A stretch of DNA of 64,000 bases from Roseburia rectibacter (GCF_014287515.2 NZ_CP092473.1:1763001-1827000); one strand, 5' to 3'; counted from the stretch's first letter, positions 17,781-27,814 are shown. Numbers and translations: made by a program. The notes: generated from the letters alone by a model not told the origin.

Positions 17781-17798
17781 TAAAAAATGACGTATACT
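17770..17798 (+). promoter_or_regulatory. Internal promoter for mraY
   Basis: TTGCGA (17770-17775), 17 bp, TATACT (17793-17798), overlapping the end of the PBP gene. It would give mraY onward its own transcription. Confidence 0.55.
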
Positions 17799-17854
17799 AT
17801 TGTGTTGTTAAAAAAGTACATGAGCGCAAAACCGGCGCAAGAATGGAGATTATT

Positions 17855-18808
17855 ATGACATATGAAATTGTAATACCGGTAATTATTGCATTCGCAATCA
17901 GTGCACTGTTAGGACCAGTTGTGATTCCTTTCTTAAGAAGACTCAAGGTAGGTCAGACAGAACGAAAAGAACTTGAATCCCATTTAAAGAAAAACGGAAC
18001 CCCGACAATGGGGGGACTGATGATTCTTGCAAGTATTATCATAACATCCCTGTTTTATGTCAAAGATTATCCGAAGATCATTCCGATTCTGTTTATGACA
18101 GTCGGATTTGGTGTGATCGGATTTTTGGATGATTATTTAAAAGTTGTGCTGCGCCGTTCAGATGGACTGCTGGCATGGCAGAAGATGATTCTTCAGATCA
18201 TTGTCACAGGTGTATTTGCTGTATACATGGTGAAATATTCCGGTGTGGCACTTACCATGCTGATCCCGTTCTCAGGGGGAAAATACTTAGATCTTGGATG
18301 GCTGGCAATTCCGGTTCTGTTTTTTGCGGTAGTCGGCACCGTAAACGGAACGAATTTTACGGATGGACTTGACGGATTAGCATCAAGCGTTACGATCATG
18401 GTTGCAACATTCTTTTCAGTTGTAGCAATCGGAACTAATGCAGGAATTGCACCGATCACCTGTGCTGTTGTGGGAGCACTGCTTGGATTTTTACTGTTTA
18501 ATGTATATCCGGCAAGTGTATTTATGGGAGATACCGGATCCCTGGCACTGGGTGGCTTTGTAGTATCAACAGCATATATGATGCAGATGCCTCTTTTTAT
18601 TCTGATCGTGGGTCTGATCTACCTGGTGGAAGTTTTATCCGTTATCATTCAGGTGACTTATTTTAAGAAAACCGGCGGAAAGCGTATTTTCCGTATGGCA
18701 CCGATTCATCATCATTTTGAACTTGGCGGATGGTCTGAGACAAGAGTTGTTGCTGTATTTTCTATCACGACAGCAATTTTGTGCCTGATCGCACTGCTTG
18801 CAATGTAA
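17855..18808 (+). CDS. mraY: Phospho-N-acetylmuramoyl-pentapeptide-transferase
   Basis: Transfers phospho-MurNAc-pentapeptide to undecaprenyl phosphate, making lipid I at the membrane. 317 aa, about ten hydrophobic segments. MraY motifs: GTPTMGG, FLDDYLK with the catalytic Asp pair, NFTDGLDGLA, FMGDTGSLALG and the cytoplasmic APIHHHFE histidine loop. ATG 17855 is preceded by GGAG and gives the normal length; the frame stays open upstream but lacks homology there. Confidence 0.96.
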   Translation: MTYEIVIPVIIAFAISALLGPVVIPFLRRLKVGQTERKELESHLKKNGTPTMGGLMILASIIITSLFYVKDYPKIIPILFMTVGFGVIGFLDDYLKVVLRRSDGLLAWQKMILQIIVTGVFAVYMVKYSGVALTMLIPFSGGKYLDLGWLAIPVLFFAVVGTVNGTNFTDGLDGLASSVTIMVATFFSVVAIGTNAGIAPITCAVVGALLGFLLFNVYPASVFMGDTGSLALGGFVVSTAYMMQMPLFILIVGLIYLVEVLSVIIQVTYFKKTGGKRIFRMAPIHHHFELGGWSETRVVAVFSITTAILCLIALLAM

Positions 18809-18838
18809 TAAAAATCACATGTGGAAATGGAGTAATGC

Positions 18839-20203
18839 ATGGATCTGACAGGAAAACAGGTATTGGTGGCAGGACTTGGAAAAAGTGGGATTGCCGCCGG
18901 GGCGTTACTAAAGAAACTTGGGTGCAGCGTCTTTCTGTTCGATGAAAACAAAAAGTTCGATACTGCTGCCTGGAAAAAAACGTATCCGGTATTTTCGGAC
19001 TGCCCGTTGTGGGTAGGAGAATTGCCGGATGAGGCAGTTGATAAAATGGAGCTTGCTGTGGTAAGCCCCGGCATACCGCTTGATTCTTTGGCAATGCAAA
19101 AGATATATAATGCCGGCATACCGATATGGGGAGAGGCAGAACTTGCATACCGGCTTGCAAAAGGGCGGGTTGCAGCAATTACGGGTACAAACGGCAAAAC
19201 GACAACGACAACACTTGTGGGAGAAATCCTAAAGAAATGTTATCCGGAAGTATTTGTTGTTGGAAATATTGGTATCCCATATACTTCGATCGTTGAAAAA
19301 ACCACAGAACAGACCATTGCAGTGGCAGAGATCAGCAGTTTTCAGTTAGAAACAATGGAAACTTTCCATCCCTCCGTTTCTGCAATTTTAAATATCACGC
19401 CGGATCATCTTGACAGACATCACACCATGGAGGCATATATCCGGGCAAAGGAAAGTATTACAAAGTGTCAGACAATGGATGATGTATGTATACTCAATTA
19501 TGAGGATGAAATACTTCGTTTTTTTGCAGAAACGCTTAAAACAAAGGTATTGTTTTTCAGCAGCAAAAGATCATTAGCAGAGGGAATATATCTGAAAAAT
19601 GACGCGATCTGGATAGCTCAGAAGGAAAAAGAACCGGAAAAACTGATAGACATAGATAAACTGAAACTTCTTGGAACACACAATTATGAAAATGTCATGG
19701 CGGCTTCCGGTGCTGCGCTTTGCATGGGAGCACCGGCTGATGTGATACAGAGCGTGTTAAAAGAGTTTCAGGGTGTAAAACACCGCATTGAATTTGTGCG
19801 GGAATTGCATGGTGTTATGTATTATAATGATTCTAAAGCGACAAATCCGGATGCGGCAATTCGCGGAATCAGGGCAATGAACCGGAAAACGGTGCTCATC
19901 GGCGGTGGGTATGATAAAGAACTTGAATTTGATGAGTGGATTGACAGCTTTGAGGGAAAAGTAAAATATCTTTTGTTAATTGGACAGACGAAAGAAAAAA
20001 TCGCAGAATGTGCACAAAAGCATGGTTTTGGGAATATCGTTTGTTGTGATACATTAAAAGAAGCGGTAGACAACTGTTACAGACTGGCAGAAACCGGGGA
20101 AGCAGTATTGCTCTCGCCTGCATGTGCAAGCTGGGGAGATTTTAAGGATTATACGCAGCGTGGAGATCTGTTCCGGCAATATGTCATGGAACTGCCGGAA
20201 TAA
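18839..20203 (+). CDS. murD: UDP-N-acetylmuramoylalanine-D-glutamate ligase
   Basis: Adds D-glutamate to UDP-MurNAc-L-Ala using ATP. 454 aa. N-terminal UDP-binding Rossmann region (VLVAGLGKSGIAAG), ATP loop GTNGKTTTT, the Mur-ligase AEISSFQLE and NITPDHLDRH, and C-terminal YNDSKATNPDA and SPACASWGDF. Lies 30 bp after mraY. murE, murF and murG are not in this cluster. Confidence 0.96.
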   Translation: MDLTGKQVLVAGLGKSGIAAGALLKKLGCSVFLFDENKKFDTAAWKKTYPVFSDCPLWVGELPDEAVDKMELAVVSPGIPLDSLAMQKIYNAGIPIWGEAELAYRLAKGRVAAITGTNGKTTTTTLVGEILKKCYPEVFVVGNIGIPYTSIVEKTTEQTIAVAEISSFQLETMETFHPSVSAILNITPDHLDRHHTMEAYIRAKESITKCQTMDDVCILNYEDEILRFFAETLKTKVLFFSSKRSLAEGIYLKNDAIWIAQKEKEPEKLIDIDKLKLLGTHNYENVMAASGAALCMGAPADVIQSVLKEFQGVKHRIEFVRELHGVMYYNDSKATNPDAAIRGIRAMNRKTVLIGGGYDKELEFDEWIDSFEGKVKYLLLIGQTKEKIAECAQKHGFGNIVCCDTLKEAVDNCYRLAETGEAVLLSPACASWGDFKDYTQRGDLFRQYVMELPE

Positions 20204-20250
20204 AGAATCAGGGTTTGATCAGACAGGTTTTATATAAATGAGGAAAAATT

Positions 20251-21369
20251 ATGGCAAGAAGACGGGAAAATGAAAAAAAACAAAAAGCGATCCGGTATTT
20301 TGATTACAGCCTGTTATTTCTGATTATATTTTTGCTGTGCTTTGGGCTGATCATGTTATACAGTACCAGTTCTTATTATGGATCGACAAGATTTAACGAT
20401 GCAGCATATTATGTGAAAAGGCAGATGTATGCAAGCGCACTTGGAATAGCAGCAATGTTATTTATTTCGAAAATTCCATATAAGTTCTGGATGCAGGTTT
20501 CAACGCTTGCGTATTTTGTGGCATTGACGTTATGTACAGCAGTTATTTTTGTCGGAACAAGTGCAAAAGGACAGTCGCGATGGTTCAGGATCGGACCGAT
20601 CCAGTTCCAGCCATCTGAGATTGCGAAAATCGCGGTTATAATTTTCCTTGCGACGATCATCTATAAAACACCAAAACGTATTGGTGAATTTAAAAGCCTG
20701 GTTAAGATCATGCTTTTTATTCTGCCGATTTTTGCGGTGGTTGCGTATAATAACTTAAGTACGGCAATTATTATCCTTGGAATTGCTGTCTGCATGTTAT
20801 TTGTTGCAAGTCCAAAATATTTACAGTTCATCATCATGGGAATAGGAGTAGGTCTGGCTGGCACTCTGTTTATTCTGCTGGCATCTTACCGTGCAGAGCG
20901 TGTTATGATCTGGCTGCATCCGGAGGACTATGAAAAAGGGTATCAGACGCTGCAGGGATTATATGCGATCGGTTCCGGAGGGCTTTTTGGCAAAGGATTG
21001 GGAGAGAGTATGCAGAAACTGGGATTTATCCCGGAGGCACAGAATGATATGATCTTTTCTGTTATATGTGAAGAACTTGGTCTTTTTGGCGCAGTCTGTC
21101 TGATATTGTTGTACCTGCTTATTATCTGGCGTCTGATGATCATTGCAAATAATGCCTCTGATCTTTATGGAGCATTGATCGTAGTTGGAATTATGGCACA
21201 TCTGGCGATTCAGGTATTACTCAACATTGCGGTTGTTACGAATACAATTCCAAATACGGGTGTATCACTGCCGTTTATCAGTTATGGAGGAACATCCATA
21301 TCGATTTTGTTGGCAGAGATGGGTCTGGCGCTTTCTGTATCGAGGGGAATTAAATTAGAGGTTGCCTGA
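20251..21369 (+). CDS. ftsW: Lipid II polymerase FtsW/SpoVE (SEDS family)
   Basis: 372 aa with about ten membrane helices. SEDS hallmarks: GAKGQSRW-like SAKGQSRWFRIGPIQFQPSE, a large extracellular loop, YQTLQGLYAIGSGGLFGKGLGES, QNDMIFSVICEELG and the C-terminal TGVSLPFISYGGTS. It polymerises lipid II together with a class B PBP. In spore formers this locus can encode SpoVE, the sporulation paralogue; sequence alone does not separate them. Confidence 0.92.
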   Translation: MARRRENEKKQKAIRYFDYSLLFLIIFLLCFGLIMLYSTSSYYGSTRFNDAAYYVKRQMYASALGIAAMLFISKIPYKFWMQVSTLAYFVALTLCTAVIFVGTSAKGQSRWFRIGPIQFQPSEIAKIAVIIFLATIIYKTPKRIGEFKSLVKIMLFILPIFAVVAYNNLSTAIIILGIAVCMLFVASPKYLQFIIMGIGVGLAGTLFILLASYRAERVMIWLHPEDYEKGYQTLQGLYAIGSGGLFGKGLGESMQKLGFIPEAQNDMIFSVICEELGLFGAVCLILLYLLIIWRLMIIANNASDLYGALIVVGIMAHLAIQVLLNIAVVTNTIPNTGVSLPFISYGGTSISILLAEMGLALSVSRGIKLEVA

Positions 21370-21371
21370 TT

Positions 21372-22127
21372 ATGAGAATCAAAGAACAGAGAAAAAGAAA
21401 AAAAAGAAGAAAAATTGGAGCCTGTATATTCTTAGTGGTTCTGATGCTGGCAGCACTTACTGCACTGATCGTGGTAAAGGTGTTTACAGTTCAGAATGTG
21501 GTTGTAGAAGGAAACAGTCTTTATTCAGCCGATCAGATTAAAAATATGGTGCTGGATGATGATTATTCGTGGAACAGCCTGTATGTAGACCTGAAATACC
21601 GGTTTGTGGACATCGGAGAGGTGCCGTTTGTAGATACAATGGAAATTTCACTGGATGATCCACATACACTGCGGATTTCTGTTACGGAAAAAGGCATTCT
21701 CGGAAGTTTCTATATAGATACACTTGGGCAGTATGCATATTTTGATAAAGACGGATTTGTTGTGGAAACTTCATCGGATGTAATCGAGGGAGTGCCAAAG
21801 ATCACAGGCGTTACCTGCGACAGTGTGGTTTTATATGAAAAACTGCCGCTTGAGGATTCGAATCTGCTGAGAAATCTTCTGACATTGACACAATTATTGA
21901 AAAAATATGAGCTGGAACCGGAAGAGATCCATTATGACAGTGCAATGCAGCCACAGCTTACCTACGGAACGATTACAGTCAATGTTGGCTCAGAGGATTA
22001 TCTGACACAGAAAATTGCAAGACTTTCCGCAATTATGCCACAACTGTCGGGACTGTCCGGTATACTTCATTTAGAAACATGGACGCCGGATACGACAGAT
22101 ATTGTGTTTGACCGTGCAGATCTGTAA
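21372..22127 (+). CDS. divIB: Cell division protein FtsQ/DivIB
   Basis: 251 aa: basic cytoplasmic N-terminus, one membrane helix (GACIFLVVLMLAALTALIVVKVF), then a POTRA-like domain (FTVQNVVVEGNSLYSADQIKN) and a beta domain. DivIB scaffolds the FtsL-DivIC complex at the septum. The start is two bases after the ftsW stop, so the two are translationally coupled. Confidence 0.88.
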   Translation: MRIKEQRKRKKRRKIGACIFLVVLMLAALTALIVVKVFTVQNVVVEGNSLYSADQIKNMVLDDDYSWNSLYVDLKYRFVDIGEVPFVDTMEISLDDPHTLRISVTEKGILGSFYIDTLGQYAYFDKDGFVVETSSDVIEGVPKITGVTCDSVVLYEKLPLEDSNLLRNLLTLTQLLKKYELEPEEIHYDSAMQPQLTYGTITVNVGSEDYLTQKIARLSAIMPQLSGLSGILHLETWTPDTTDIVFDRADL

Positions 22128-22156
22128 AAAAAGTGTAATCTTTTTTGAAAAATCAG

Positions 22157-22185
22157 TTGATTAATTGTAAGAAAAATTATATTAT
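22157..22185 (+). promoter_or_regulatory. Promoter for ftsZ
   Basis: TTGATT (22157-22162), 17 bp, TATTAT (22180-22185) in the gap between divIB and ftsZ. Confidence 0.6.
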
Positions 22186-22241
22186 AGTGTATATGAGTTT
22201 TTTAGCTGTAAATTTTTAAGCTAAATGAAGGAGGAACTACC

Positions 22242-23441
22242 TTGCTGGAGATTAAGACAACAGAAGCGGATACCAGTGCAAAGATCATCGTGATCGGAGT
22301 AGGAGGAGCTGGTAATAATGCTGTAAATAGAATGATTGATGAGAGTATCGGGGGAGTCGAGTTTATCGGGGTAAACACAGATAAACAGGCTTTGGCACTC
22401 TGCAAAGCACCGACACTGATTCAGATCGGTGAGAAGCTGACGAAAGGACTTGGAGCTGGAGCACAGCCTGAGATCGGTCAGAAAGCCGCTGAGGAGAGCA
22501 TGGAAGAATTATCTGCAGCAGTAAAAGGCGCGGATATGGTTTTTGTAACCTGTGGTATGGGCGGTGGAACCGGAACAGGTGCAGCACCGGTTGTTGCTAA
22601 GATTGCAAAAGAGCAGGGAATCTTAACGGTCGGCGTTGTGACAAAGCCATTTAAATTTGAAGCAAAACAGCGTATGTTAAATGCACTTTCCGGTATTGAC
22701 CGTTTAAAAGAGAGCGTTGATACTCTGATCGTGATCCCGAATGACAAACTTTTGGAGATCGTTGACAGACGTACAACTATGCCGGATGCTTTGAAGAAGG
22801 CTGACGAAGTGTTGCAGCAGGCTGTTCAGGGAATTACAGACCTCATTAATCTGCCTGCATTGATCAATCTTGACTTTGCCGATGTTTCCACAGTTATGAA
22901 GGACAAGGGTATGGCACATATCGGTATTGGTAATGCAAAGGGTGATGACAAGGCGATCGAAGCAGTTAAACTTGCAGTTGCAAGTCCACTGTTAGAGACA
23001 ACGATCAATGGTGCATCTCATGTTATCATTAATATATCCGGTGATATTTCCCTGATGGATGCGAACGATGCCGCAAGTTATGTTCAGGATCTTGCAGGTG
23101 ATAATGCCAATATTATTTTCGGTGCGAAGTATGATGAGTCCATGACAGATGAAGCAACCATCACGGTTATCGCAACAGGACTTGAGAATGCCCAGGCGGC
23201 ACCAAAGAGCAAGATCATGCCGGATCTCCGTTATGGAAATACTGCGAACGTTACAAGACCGGTTGGAACACCTGGAATTAACAGACAGGCAGCAAATCTT
23301 GGTGCAAGTGTACAGGCACATACGCAGACACAGGCAACAACACCGACATTCTCCGGTATCCAAAGACCACGCCAGCCAGAGAGTACGGTACAGCCGATGG
23401 ATATTAAAATCCCGGATTTCCTTAAAAATTCAAGAAAATAA
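22242..23441 (+). CDS. ftsZ: Cell division GTPase FtsZ
   Basis: 399 aa tubulin-like GTPase that forms the Z ring. [13 protein letters not shown] near residue 19, the tubulin signature [20 protein letters not shown] synergy loop region, and a C-terminal linker ending in a conserved core-binding peptide ([14 protein letters not shown]). Start is TTG 22242 with AAGGAGG upstream, giving LEIKTTEAD; no ATG is suitably placed. Followed by its own terminator. Confidence 0.97.
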   Translation: MLEIKTTEADTSAKIIVIGVGGAGNNAVNRMIDESIGGVEFIGVNTDKQALALCKAPTLIQIGEKLTKGLGAGAQPEIGQKAAEESMEELSAAVKGADMVFVTCGMGGGTGTGAAPVVAKIAKEQGILTVGVVTKPFKFEAKQRMLNALSGIDRLKESVDTLIVIPNDKLLEIVDRRTTMPDALKKADEVLQQAVQGITDLINLPALINLDFADVSTVMKDKGMAHIGIGNAKGDDKAIEAVKLAVASPLLETTINGASHVIINISGDISLMDANDAASYVQDLAGDNANIIFGAKYDESMTDEATITVIATGLENAQAAPKSKIMPDLRYGNTANVTRPVGTPGINRQAANLGASVQAHTQTQATTPTFSGIQRPRQPESTVQPMDIKIPDFLKNSRK

Positions 23442-23465
23442 ATATAAGATAATTATGTACATCAG

Positions 23466-23508
23466 AAAAGAGATTTATGCATTGACAAAATGTGTAGATC
23501 TCTTTTTT
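23466..23508 (+). terminator. Intrinsic terminator after ftsZ
   Basis: AAAAGAGAT (23466-23474) pairs with ATCTCTTTT (23498-23506), followed by T; an inner CATT/AATG pair extends it. Confidence 0.82.
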
Positions 23509-23529
23509 CGTATAGCACAGATGATCACT

Positions 23530-23605
23530 TGTCGAAAATAAGGGATGATTTTTAGGATTTGCAGTTCCTGTTTTGACAAAAAAGTAATGTTATACGTTTT
23601 ATAAT
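23530..23605 (+). promoter_or_regulatory. Spo0A-type promoter of spoIIGA-sigE
   Basis: A perfect TTGACA (23573-23578) and perfect TATAAT (23600-23605) are separated by 21 bp, too far for ordinary SigA use. TGTCGAA, the consensus 0A box, lies at 23530-23536. A reverse-oriented TGTCAAA overlaps the -35. In Bacillus subtilis spoIIG the same long spacer (22 bp) with 0A boxes at the -35 makes the promoter dependent on Spo0A-P. Confidence 0.75.
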
Positions 23606-23670
23606 GGCAGTAAAGATGCAAAAGAATCTGAGAAAAGAGGTGAGGCGAGATATATGTATTTTATGCAGAT

Positions 23671-24441
23671 GTGTTCCTGCTTGAAAATCTGTTCATGGAT
23701 TATATGGCAATACTTGGATGCAACTGTCTGCTGAAACGGAGAATACATGCCGGGCGGTTGTTTGCAGTATCGCTTATATTTTCGCTGTTTCATCTGTTTC
23801 TGGTTTGTTTTATAAGAAACAGGATACTGTATTTGCTGATCGCACATTTTGTTTTAAATACGGGGATGGTATTTTTGTGTTTTGGCTGGGAAGGAAAGCG
23901 CAGCTATCTGGAAAACTGGGTTGTAACCTATTTTATGTGTGTGATACAGGGAGGAGCACTGGAATGGCTCTTAGAACAGCAGATATTTACACAAAATGAG
24001 GTTTTACAGATATTTGTTGTGACGGCGGCAGTGGTTACGGCAGTGATCTGTTTTGGAGAAAGACGCATTTACGGAAATCATATATATCCTGCGGAATTAA
24101 AAAAAGGGGAAAGACATATCAGACTGCATGCATACTGGGATAGCGGAAATCAGCTGATGGACCCGTACACAGGACAGGAAATCAGTATTTTATCGGAAAC
24201 CACAGCAGAAAAGATCTTTTCAAAGGAAAAAGATCTGGTACGGTTTGTGCCCTATCGGTCACTGGGAGAAAAGAATGGGTTAATTGCGGTAACTAATGTG
24301 GATGAAATGATAATTTTCCAGGGAAAACATGCGGTAAAGATCCAGAATGCGGCGATCGGAACGGCAGATAAAATGTTATTTGACGGTAAGGAGTATGAAA
24401 TGATTCTGAATGCATCAAGCATTATGCCGCATGGCATATAG
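23671..24441 (+). CDS. spoIIGA: Sporulation pro-SigE processing peptidase SpoIIGA
   Basis: 256 aa aspartic protease that cleaves pro-SigE in the mother cell. N-terminal half has about five membrane segments; the C-terminal half holds the catalytic motif [14 protein letters not shown] (family DSGN/DTGN). GTG 23671 is the first usual start codon in frame. The conserved family N-terminus (tyrosine-x-Asp-Val) continues upstream as YVFYADV, reaching an ATA at 23650 behind GAGGTGAGG, so the real start may be that ATA. Immediately followed by sigE, as in Bacillus. Confidence 0.88.
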   Translation: MFLLENLFMDYMAILGCNCLLKRRIHAGRLFAVSLIFSLFHLFLVCFIRNRILYLLIAHFVLNTGMVFLCFGWEGKRSYLENWVVTYFMCVIQGGALEWLLEQQIFTQNEVLQIFVVTAAVVTAVICFGERRIYGNHIYPAELKKGERHIRLHAYWDSGNQLMDPYTGQEISILSETTAEKIFSKEKDLVRFVPYRSLGEKNGLIAVTNVDEMIIFQGKHAVKIQNAAIGTADKMLFDGKEYEMILNASSIMPHGI

Positions 24442-24472
24442 TGTGAAAATAAAAATTAAGGTGGAATTGGGA

Positions 24473-25204
24473 ATGTACATAAAATTTGCGATACCAAAGA
24501 TAAGAACAATGATATTTCCTGGTATTTTTCGAAAGAAAAAGAATGAAGTGCATTATATCGGAGGTGCAGAGGTACTTCCACCGCCACTTGCAGGTGAAGA
24601 TGAGGCGGTATGTATAGAGATGCTCACAAGTGATGAAAGCGGGCAGCTTGCGAGGAAACGCCTGATCGAACACAACCTGAGACTTGTGGTTTATATTGCA
24701 AAGAAATTTGATAATACCGGTGTTGGGGTGGAAGATCTGATCTCGATCGGCACGATCGGCCTGATCAAGGCGATCAACACATTTAATCCAGGAAAAAACA
24801 TTAAACTGGCGACCTATGCATCGAGATGTATTGAAAACGAAATCCTGATGTATCTGCGGCGAAACAGTAAAACAAGAATGGAAGTGTCTATTGATGAACC
24901 CCTAAATGTTGACTGGGATGGAAATGAACTGCTGCTTTCAGATATTTTAGGAACTGACGAGGACGTGATCTACCATGACATTGAAACGGATGTGGAACAC
25001 CGGCTGCTTAAGACCGCAATTGGAAAGCTTTCCGGAAGGGAACGGATGATCATTGAACTGCGGTTTGGATTAAACACGATTGACGGTGAAGAAAAAACAC
25101 AGAAGGAGGTTGCGGATATGCTTGGTATTTCCCAGTCTTATATATCCAGACTGGAAAAAAAGATCATGGGAAGACTGAAAAAAGAAATCGTGCGACTGGA
25201 ATAA
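24473..25204 (+). CDS. sigE: RNA polymerase sporulation sigma factor SigE (pro-form)
   Basis: 243 aa mother-cell sigma factor. The first ~27 residues ([19 protein letters not shown] onward) form the inhibitory pro-sequence; the conserved [15 protein letters not shown] marks the SpoIIGA cleavage region. Region 2 [19 protein letters not shown] and [17 protein letters not shown], and region 4 [23 protein letters not shown] are intact. ATG 24473 follows AAGGTGG; the frame is open upstream into spoIIGA but adds nothing conserved. Co-transcribed with spoIIGA. Confidence 0.95.
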   Translation: MYIKFAIPKIRTMIFPGIFRKKKNEVHYIGGAEVLPPPLAGEDEAVCIEMLTSDESGQLARKRLIEHNLRLVVYIAKKFDNTGVGVEDLISIGTIGLIKAINTFNPGKNIKLATYASRCIENEILMYLRRNSKTRMEVSIDEPLNVDWDGNELLLSDILGTDEDVIYHDIETDVEHRLLKTAIGKLSGRERMIIELRFGLNTIDGEEKTQKEVADMLGISQSYISRLEKKIMGRLKKEIVRLE

Positions 25205-25271
25205 AACACCATTTTATGTTGTTGTGCAAAATGACAAAATGATTAAAAAATTTATAAAATCTGAAAAAATA

Positions 25272-25300
25272 TTGTGCATATAGCTGAAAAATAGTATAAT
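25272..25300 (+). promoter_or_regulatory. Promoter for the beta-CASP hydrolase
   Basis: TTGTGC (25272-25277), 17 bp, TATAAT (25295-25300). Confidence 0.65.
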
Positions 25301-25332
25301 GAAAGAAAAGCAGACAGAATGGGGGACTTCAT

Positions 25333-26943
25333 ATGGTATTGGAATTTTTAGGCGCAGCACATGAGGTAACGGGCAGTTGTCATTATCTGTCATTTGCAGA
25401 TAAGCATATACTGGTGGACTGTGGAATGGAACAGGGACCGGATCTATACACGAACCAGGATATACCGGTTAATGCGGCAATGATCGATTATGTGTTTGTG
25501 ACACATGCACATATTGACCATTCCGGATTATTGCCTCTTTTATACAATCATGGTTTTCGCGGCAAAATTTACTGTACGTTAGCGACTAATGAACTGTGTA
25601 ACATTATGCTCAAAGACAGCGCACATATCCAGATGTTTGAGGCAGAGTGGCGTAACCGGAAGGCAAAACGAGCCGGAAAACCGGAAATAGTTCCTCTTTA
25701 CGATATGAATGATGCGATGAGCGTGCTGAATCATTTTGTGCCGTGTGATTATCAGAAAAAGATTAAAGTCTGTGACGGACTTGAAGTAAGATTTGTGGAT
25801 GCCGGTCATCTGCTTGGATCTTCAAGCATTGAAATGTGGGTACAGGATGATGACGGAACAGAGGTAAAACTGGCATTTTCCGGAGATATCGGGCCGGGCA
25901 GCCGTCCGCTTATCAAGGATCCGGAATATATCAAAGATGCCGATTATGTGATCATGGAGTCAACTTACGGTGACAGAAAACACAATACACCTCTGGATTT
26001 TGCGATCGCCCTTGCGAAAGTGATCAAAGAGACGCTGTATGAACGGGGAGGCAATCTGGTCATCCCGGCATTTTCCGTAGGCAGAACGCAGGAGATGCTT
26101 TATTTTATACGCAGGATCAAAAGCGAACATCTGCTGCCTGAATTTGAAAATTTTGAGGTATACATAGACAGCCCGTTAGCGGTTGAGGCTACAAGCATCT
26201 TTAATAAGAGCGTGGAAGAATGTTTTGATGAAGATGCGAGAGCACTTGTGCAGCAGGGGATTAACCCGATCGGATTTCCGGGACTTAAAATGGCGATCAC
26301 AAGTGATGAATCGAAGATGATTAACTTTAATGATGATCCGAAAGTTATTATTTCTGCATCTGGAATGTGTGAGGCGGGACGTATCCGCCACCATTTGAAA
26401 CATAATCTGTGGAGAAAAGATTCCACGATTTTATTTGTAGGATACCAGGTACCTGGAACGCTTGGCTTTTCCCTTTTAAATGGTGCGAAAGAAGTCAGGC
26501 TTTTTGGAGAGACGATCGAGGTCGCAGCAACGATCGAGAATCTTCCGGGTATCAGCGGACATGCGGACGTGGAACAGCTTACAAAGTGGGCGGCATCATT
26601 TGAAAACAAACCGAAAAAAGTATTTGTGGTACATGGGGAGGATAAAGTCACAGAGCAGTTTGCAGACCATCTGAAAGATGCTCTGGGATATGATGCATAT
26701 GCACCGTTCCCGGGAGACGCATTTGACCTTGCAACAGGTGAACAGGTGCGTGAAGGTTCCAGGGAACGGGCAGAGAAAAAGACGATGGAGAAGAGCCGTG
26801 CGTCAAGCAATGTATTTGCAAGACTGCTTGCTGCGGGACAGAGGCTTCTTACGGTTATCAATAAATGCGAAGGAATGCCAAACAAAGAACTTGGTAAATT
26901 TGCAGATCAGATCAATGCCCTGTGTAATAAGTGGGAACGTTAA
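25333..26943 (+). CDS. MBL-fold beta-CASP RNA metallo-hydrolase
   Basis: 536 aa, cytoplasmic. Metallo-beta-lactamase motifs: THAHIDHSG (motif 2), GHLLGSSSIEM, SGDIGPGSRPL; beta-CASP motifs: ESTYGDRKH, IPAFSVGRTQEML, ISASGMCEAGRIRHHLKHNL and the final GHADVEQL. This is the Ysh1/CPSF-like group (COG1236), often RNA endo- or exonucleases. The 60 C-terminal residues are an added basic helix region. Its stop overlaps the convergent sigG stop by 4 bases. Exact RNA target unknown. Confidence 0.9.
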   Translation: MVLEFLGAAHEVTGSCHYLSFADKHILVDCGMEQGPDLYTNQDIPVNAAMIDYVFVTHAHIDHSGLLPLLYNHGFRGKIYCTLATNELCNIMLKDSAHIQMFEAEWRNRKAKRAGKPEIVPLYDMNDAMSVLNHFVPCDYQKKIKVCDGLEVRFVDAGHLLGSSSIEMWVQDDDGTEVKLAFSGDIGPGSRPLIKDPEYIKDADYVIMESTYGDRKHNTPLDFAIALAKVIKETLYERGGNLVIPAFSVGRTQEMLYFIRRIKSEHLLPEFENFEVYIDSPLAVEATSIFNKSVEECFDEDARALVQQGINPIGFPGLKMAITSDESKMINFNDDPKVIISASGMCEAGRIRHHLKHNLWRKDSTILFVGYQVPGTLGFSLLNGAKEVRLFGETIEVAATIENLPGISGHADVEQLTKWAASFENKPKKVFVVHGEDKVTEQFADHLKDALGYDAYAPFPGDAFDLATGEQVREGSRERAEKKTMEKSRASSNVFARLLAAGQRLLTVINKCEGMPNKELGKFADQINALCNKWER

Positions 26944-27719
26944 AGCGACAGATAATGACGGATGGATTTTAAGGCGGATTTTTCCAGACGGCTGACCTGA
27001 GCCTGTGAGATATGGATCTCGTCAGCCACTTCCATCTGCGTTTTGCCTTCAAAAAAACGAAGTTTTAAAATATAATTTTCGCGTTCGTTCAGCCGGTTAA
27101 GAGCGTCGTTTAAGGATAGTTCTTCGATCCAGTTTTCTTCCCGGTTTTTTTTGTCGCTGATCTGATCCATGACATAGAGTGTGTCACCGCCGTCAGTATA
27201 GACCGGATCATAAAGACTGAGCGGGCTTTGTATGGCATCAAGGGCAAAGACAATATCCTCTTTGGAAATGCCGGATTCGGCTGCGATTTCGTCAAGAGTC
27301 GGTTCTTTGTTTTCAGATTTTGAGAGAATCTCTTTTGTATGGATTGCCTTGTAGGCAGTGTCGCGCAGGGAACGGCTGACACGGATAGAGTTATTGTCGC
27401 GCAGGTAGCGCCGGATTTCACCTATGATCATTGGTACTGCGTAGGTGGAGAATTTTACACCGATCGTTGGATCAAAGTTATCGATGGATTTGATCAGACC
27501 GATACATCCGATCTGAAAGAGATCATCAACATTTTCGTGGTTGCCGGAAAAACGTTTGATGACACTTAATACCAGTCTGAGATTGCCCTTGATATATGTT
27601 TCTCTGGCAGCGTTGTCTCCCTGCTTGATTCGCGCAAACAGAGCATCTTTTTCCTCTTCTTTCAAAATGGGGAGTTTTGCGGTATTGACACCGCAGATTT
27701 CTACTTTATAAGAAGCCAT
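26940..27719 (-). CDS. sigG: RNA polymerase sporulation sigma factor SigG
   Basis: 259 aa forespore-specific sigma factor. Start at ATG 27719 (MASYKVEICGVNTAKLPIL), matching the family's KVEICGVDTSKLPVL opening and following CCGGAGG; an upstream in-frame ATG at 27767 lacks a ribosome site. Region 2 DLFQIGCIGLIKSIDNFDP with TYAVPMIIGEIRRYLRD, region 4 MEVADEIHISQAQVSRLEK. Normally next to sigE in spore formers; here the beta-CASP gene separates them and sigG is on the other strand. Confidence 0.94.
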   Translation of the reverse strand: MASYKVEICGVNTAKLPILKEEEKDALFARIKQGDNAARETYIKGNLRLVLSVIKRFSGNHENVDDLFQIGCIGLIKSIDNFDPTIGVKFSTYAVPMIIGEIRRYLRDNNSIRVSRSLRDTAYKAIHTKEILSKSENKEPTLDEIAAESGISKEDIVFALDAIQSPLSLYDPVYTDGGDTLYVMDQISDKKNREENWIEELSLNDALNRLNERENYILKLRFFEGKTQMEVADEIHISQAQVSRLEKSALKSIRHYLSL

Positions 27720-27754
27720 GCTGTTTTCCTCCGGAATTTCGTATTTACCATAAA

Positions 27755-27784
27755 GAGCATGCTTCAAACAGATGAATTTTATTC
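27755..27784 (-). promoter_or_regulatory. Possible SigG/SigF-type promoter of sigG
   Basis: On the minus strand GAATA (27784-27780), 18 bp, CATGCTC (27761-27755). This approximates the SigG consensus (G-ATR and CATNNTA) with one or two -10 mismatches. It lies about 35 bp before the start codon, which fits autoregulation. Confidence 0.4.
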
Positions 27785-27814
27785 AGAAATTAACTTTTTT
27801 TCCAAAGAGTTTCG

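Noticed and set aside
26100..26885. 261-codon minus-strand open frame
   Set aside because: Antisense to the beta-CASP hydrolase, whose motifs are complete; no ribosome site or domain on the minus strand.
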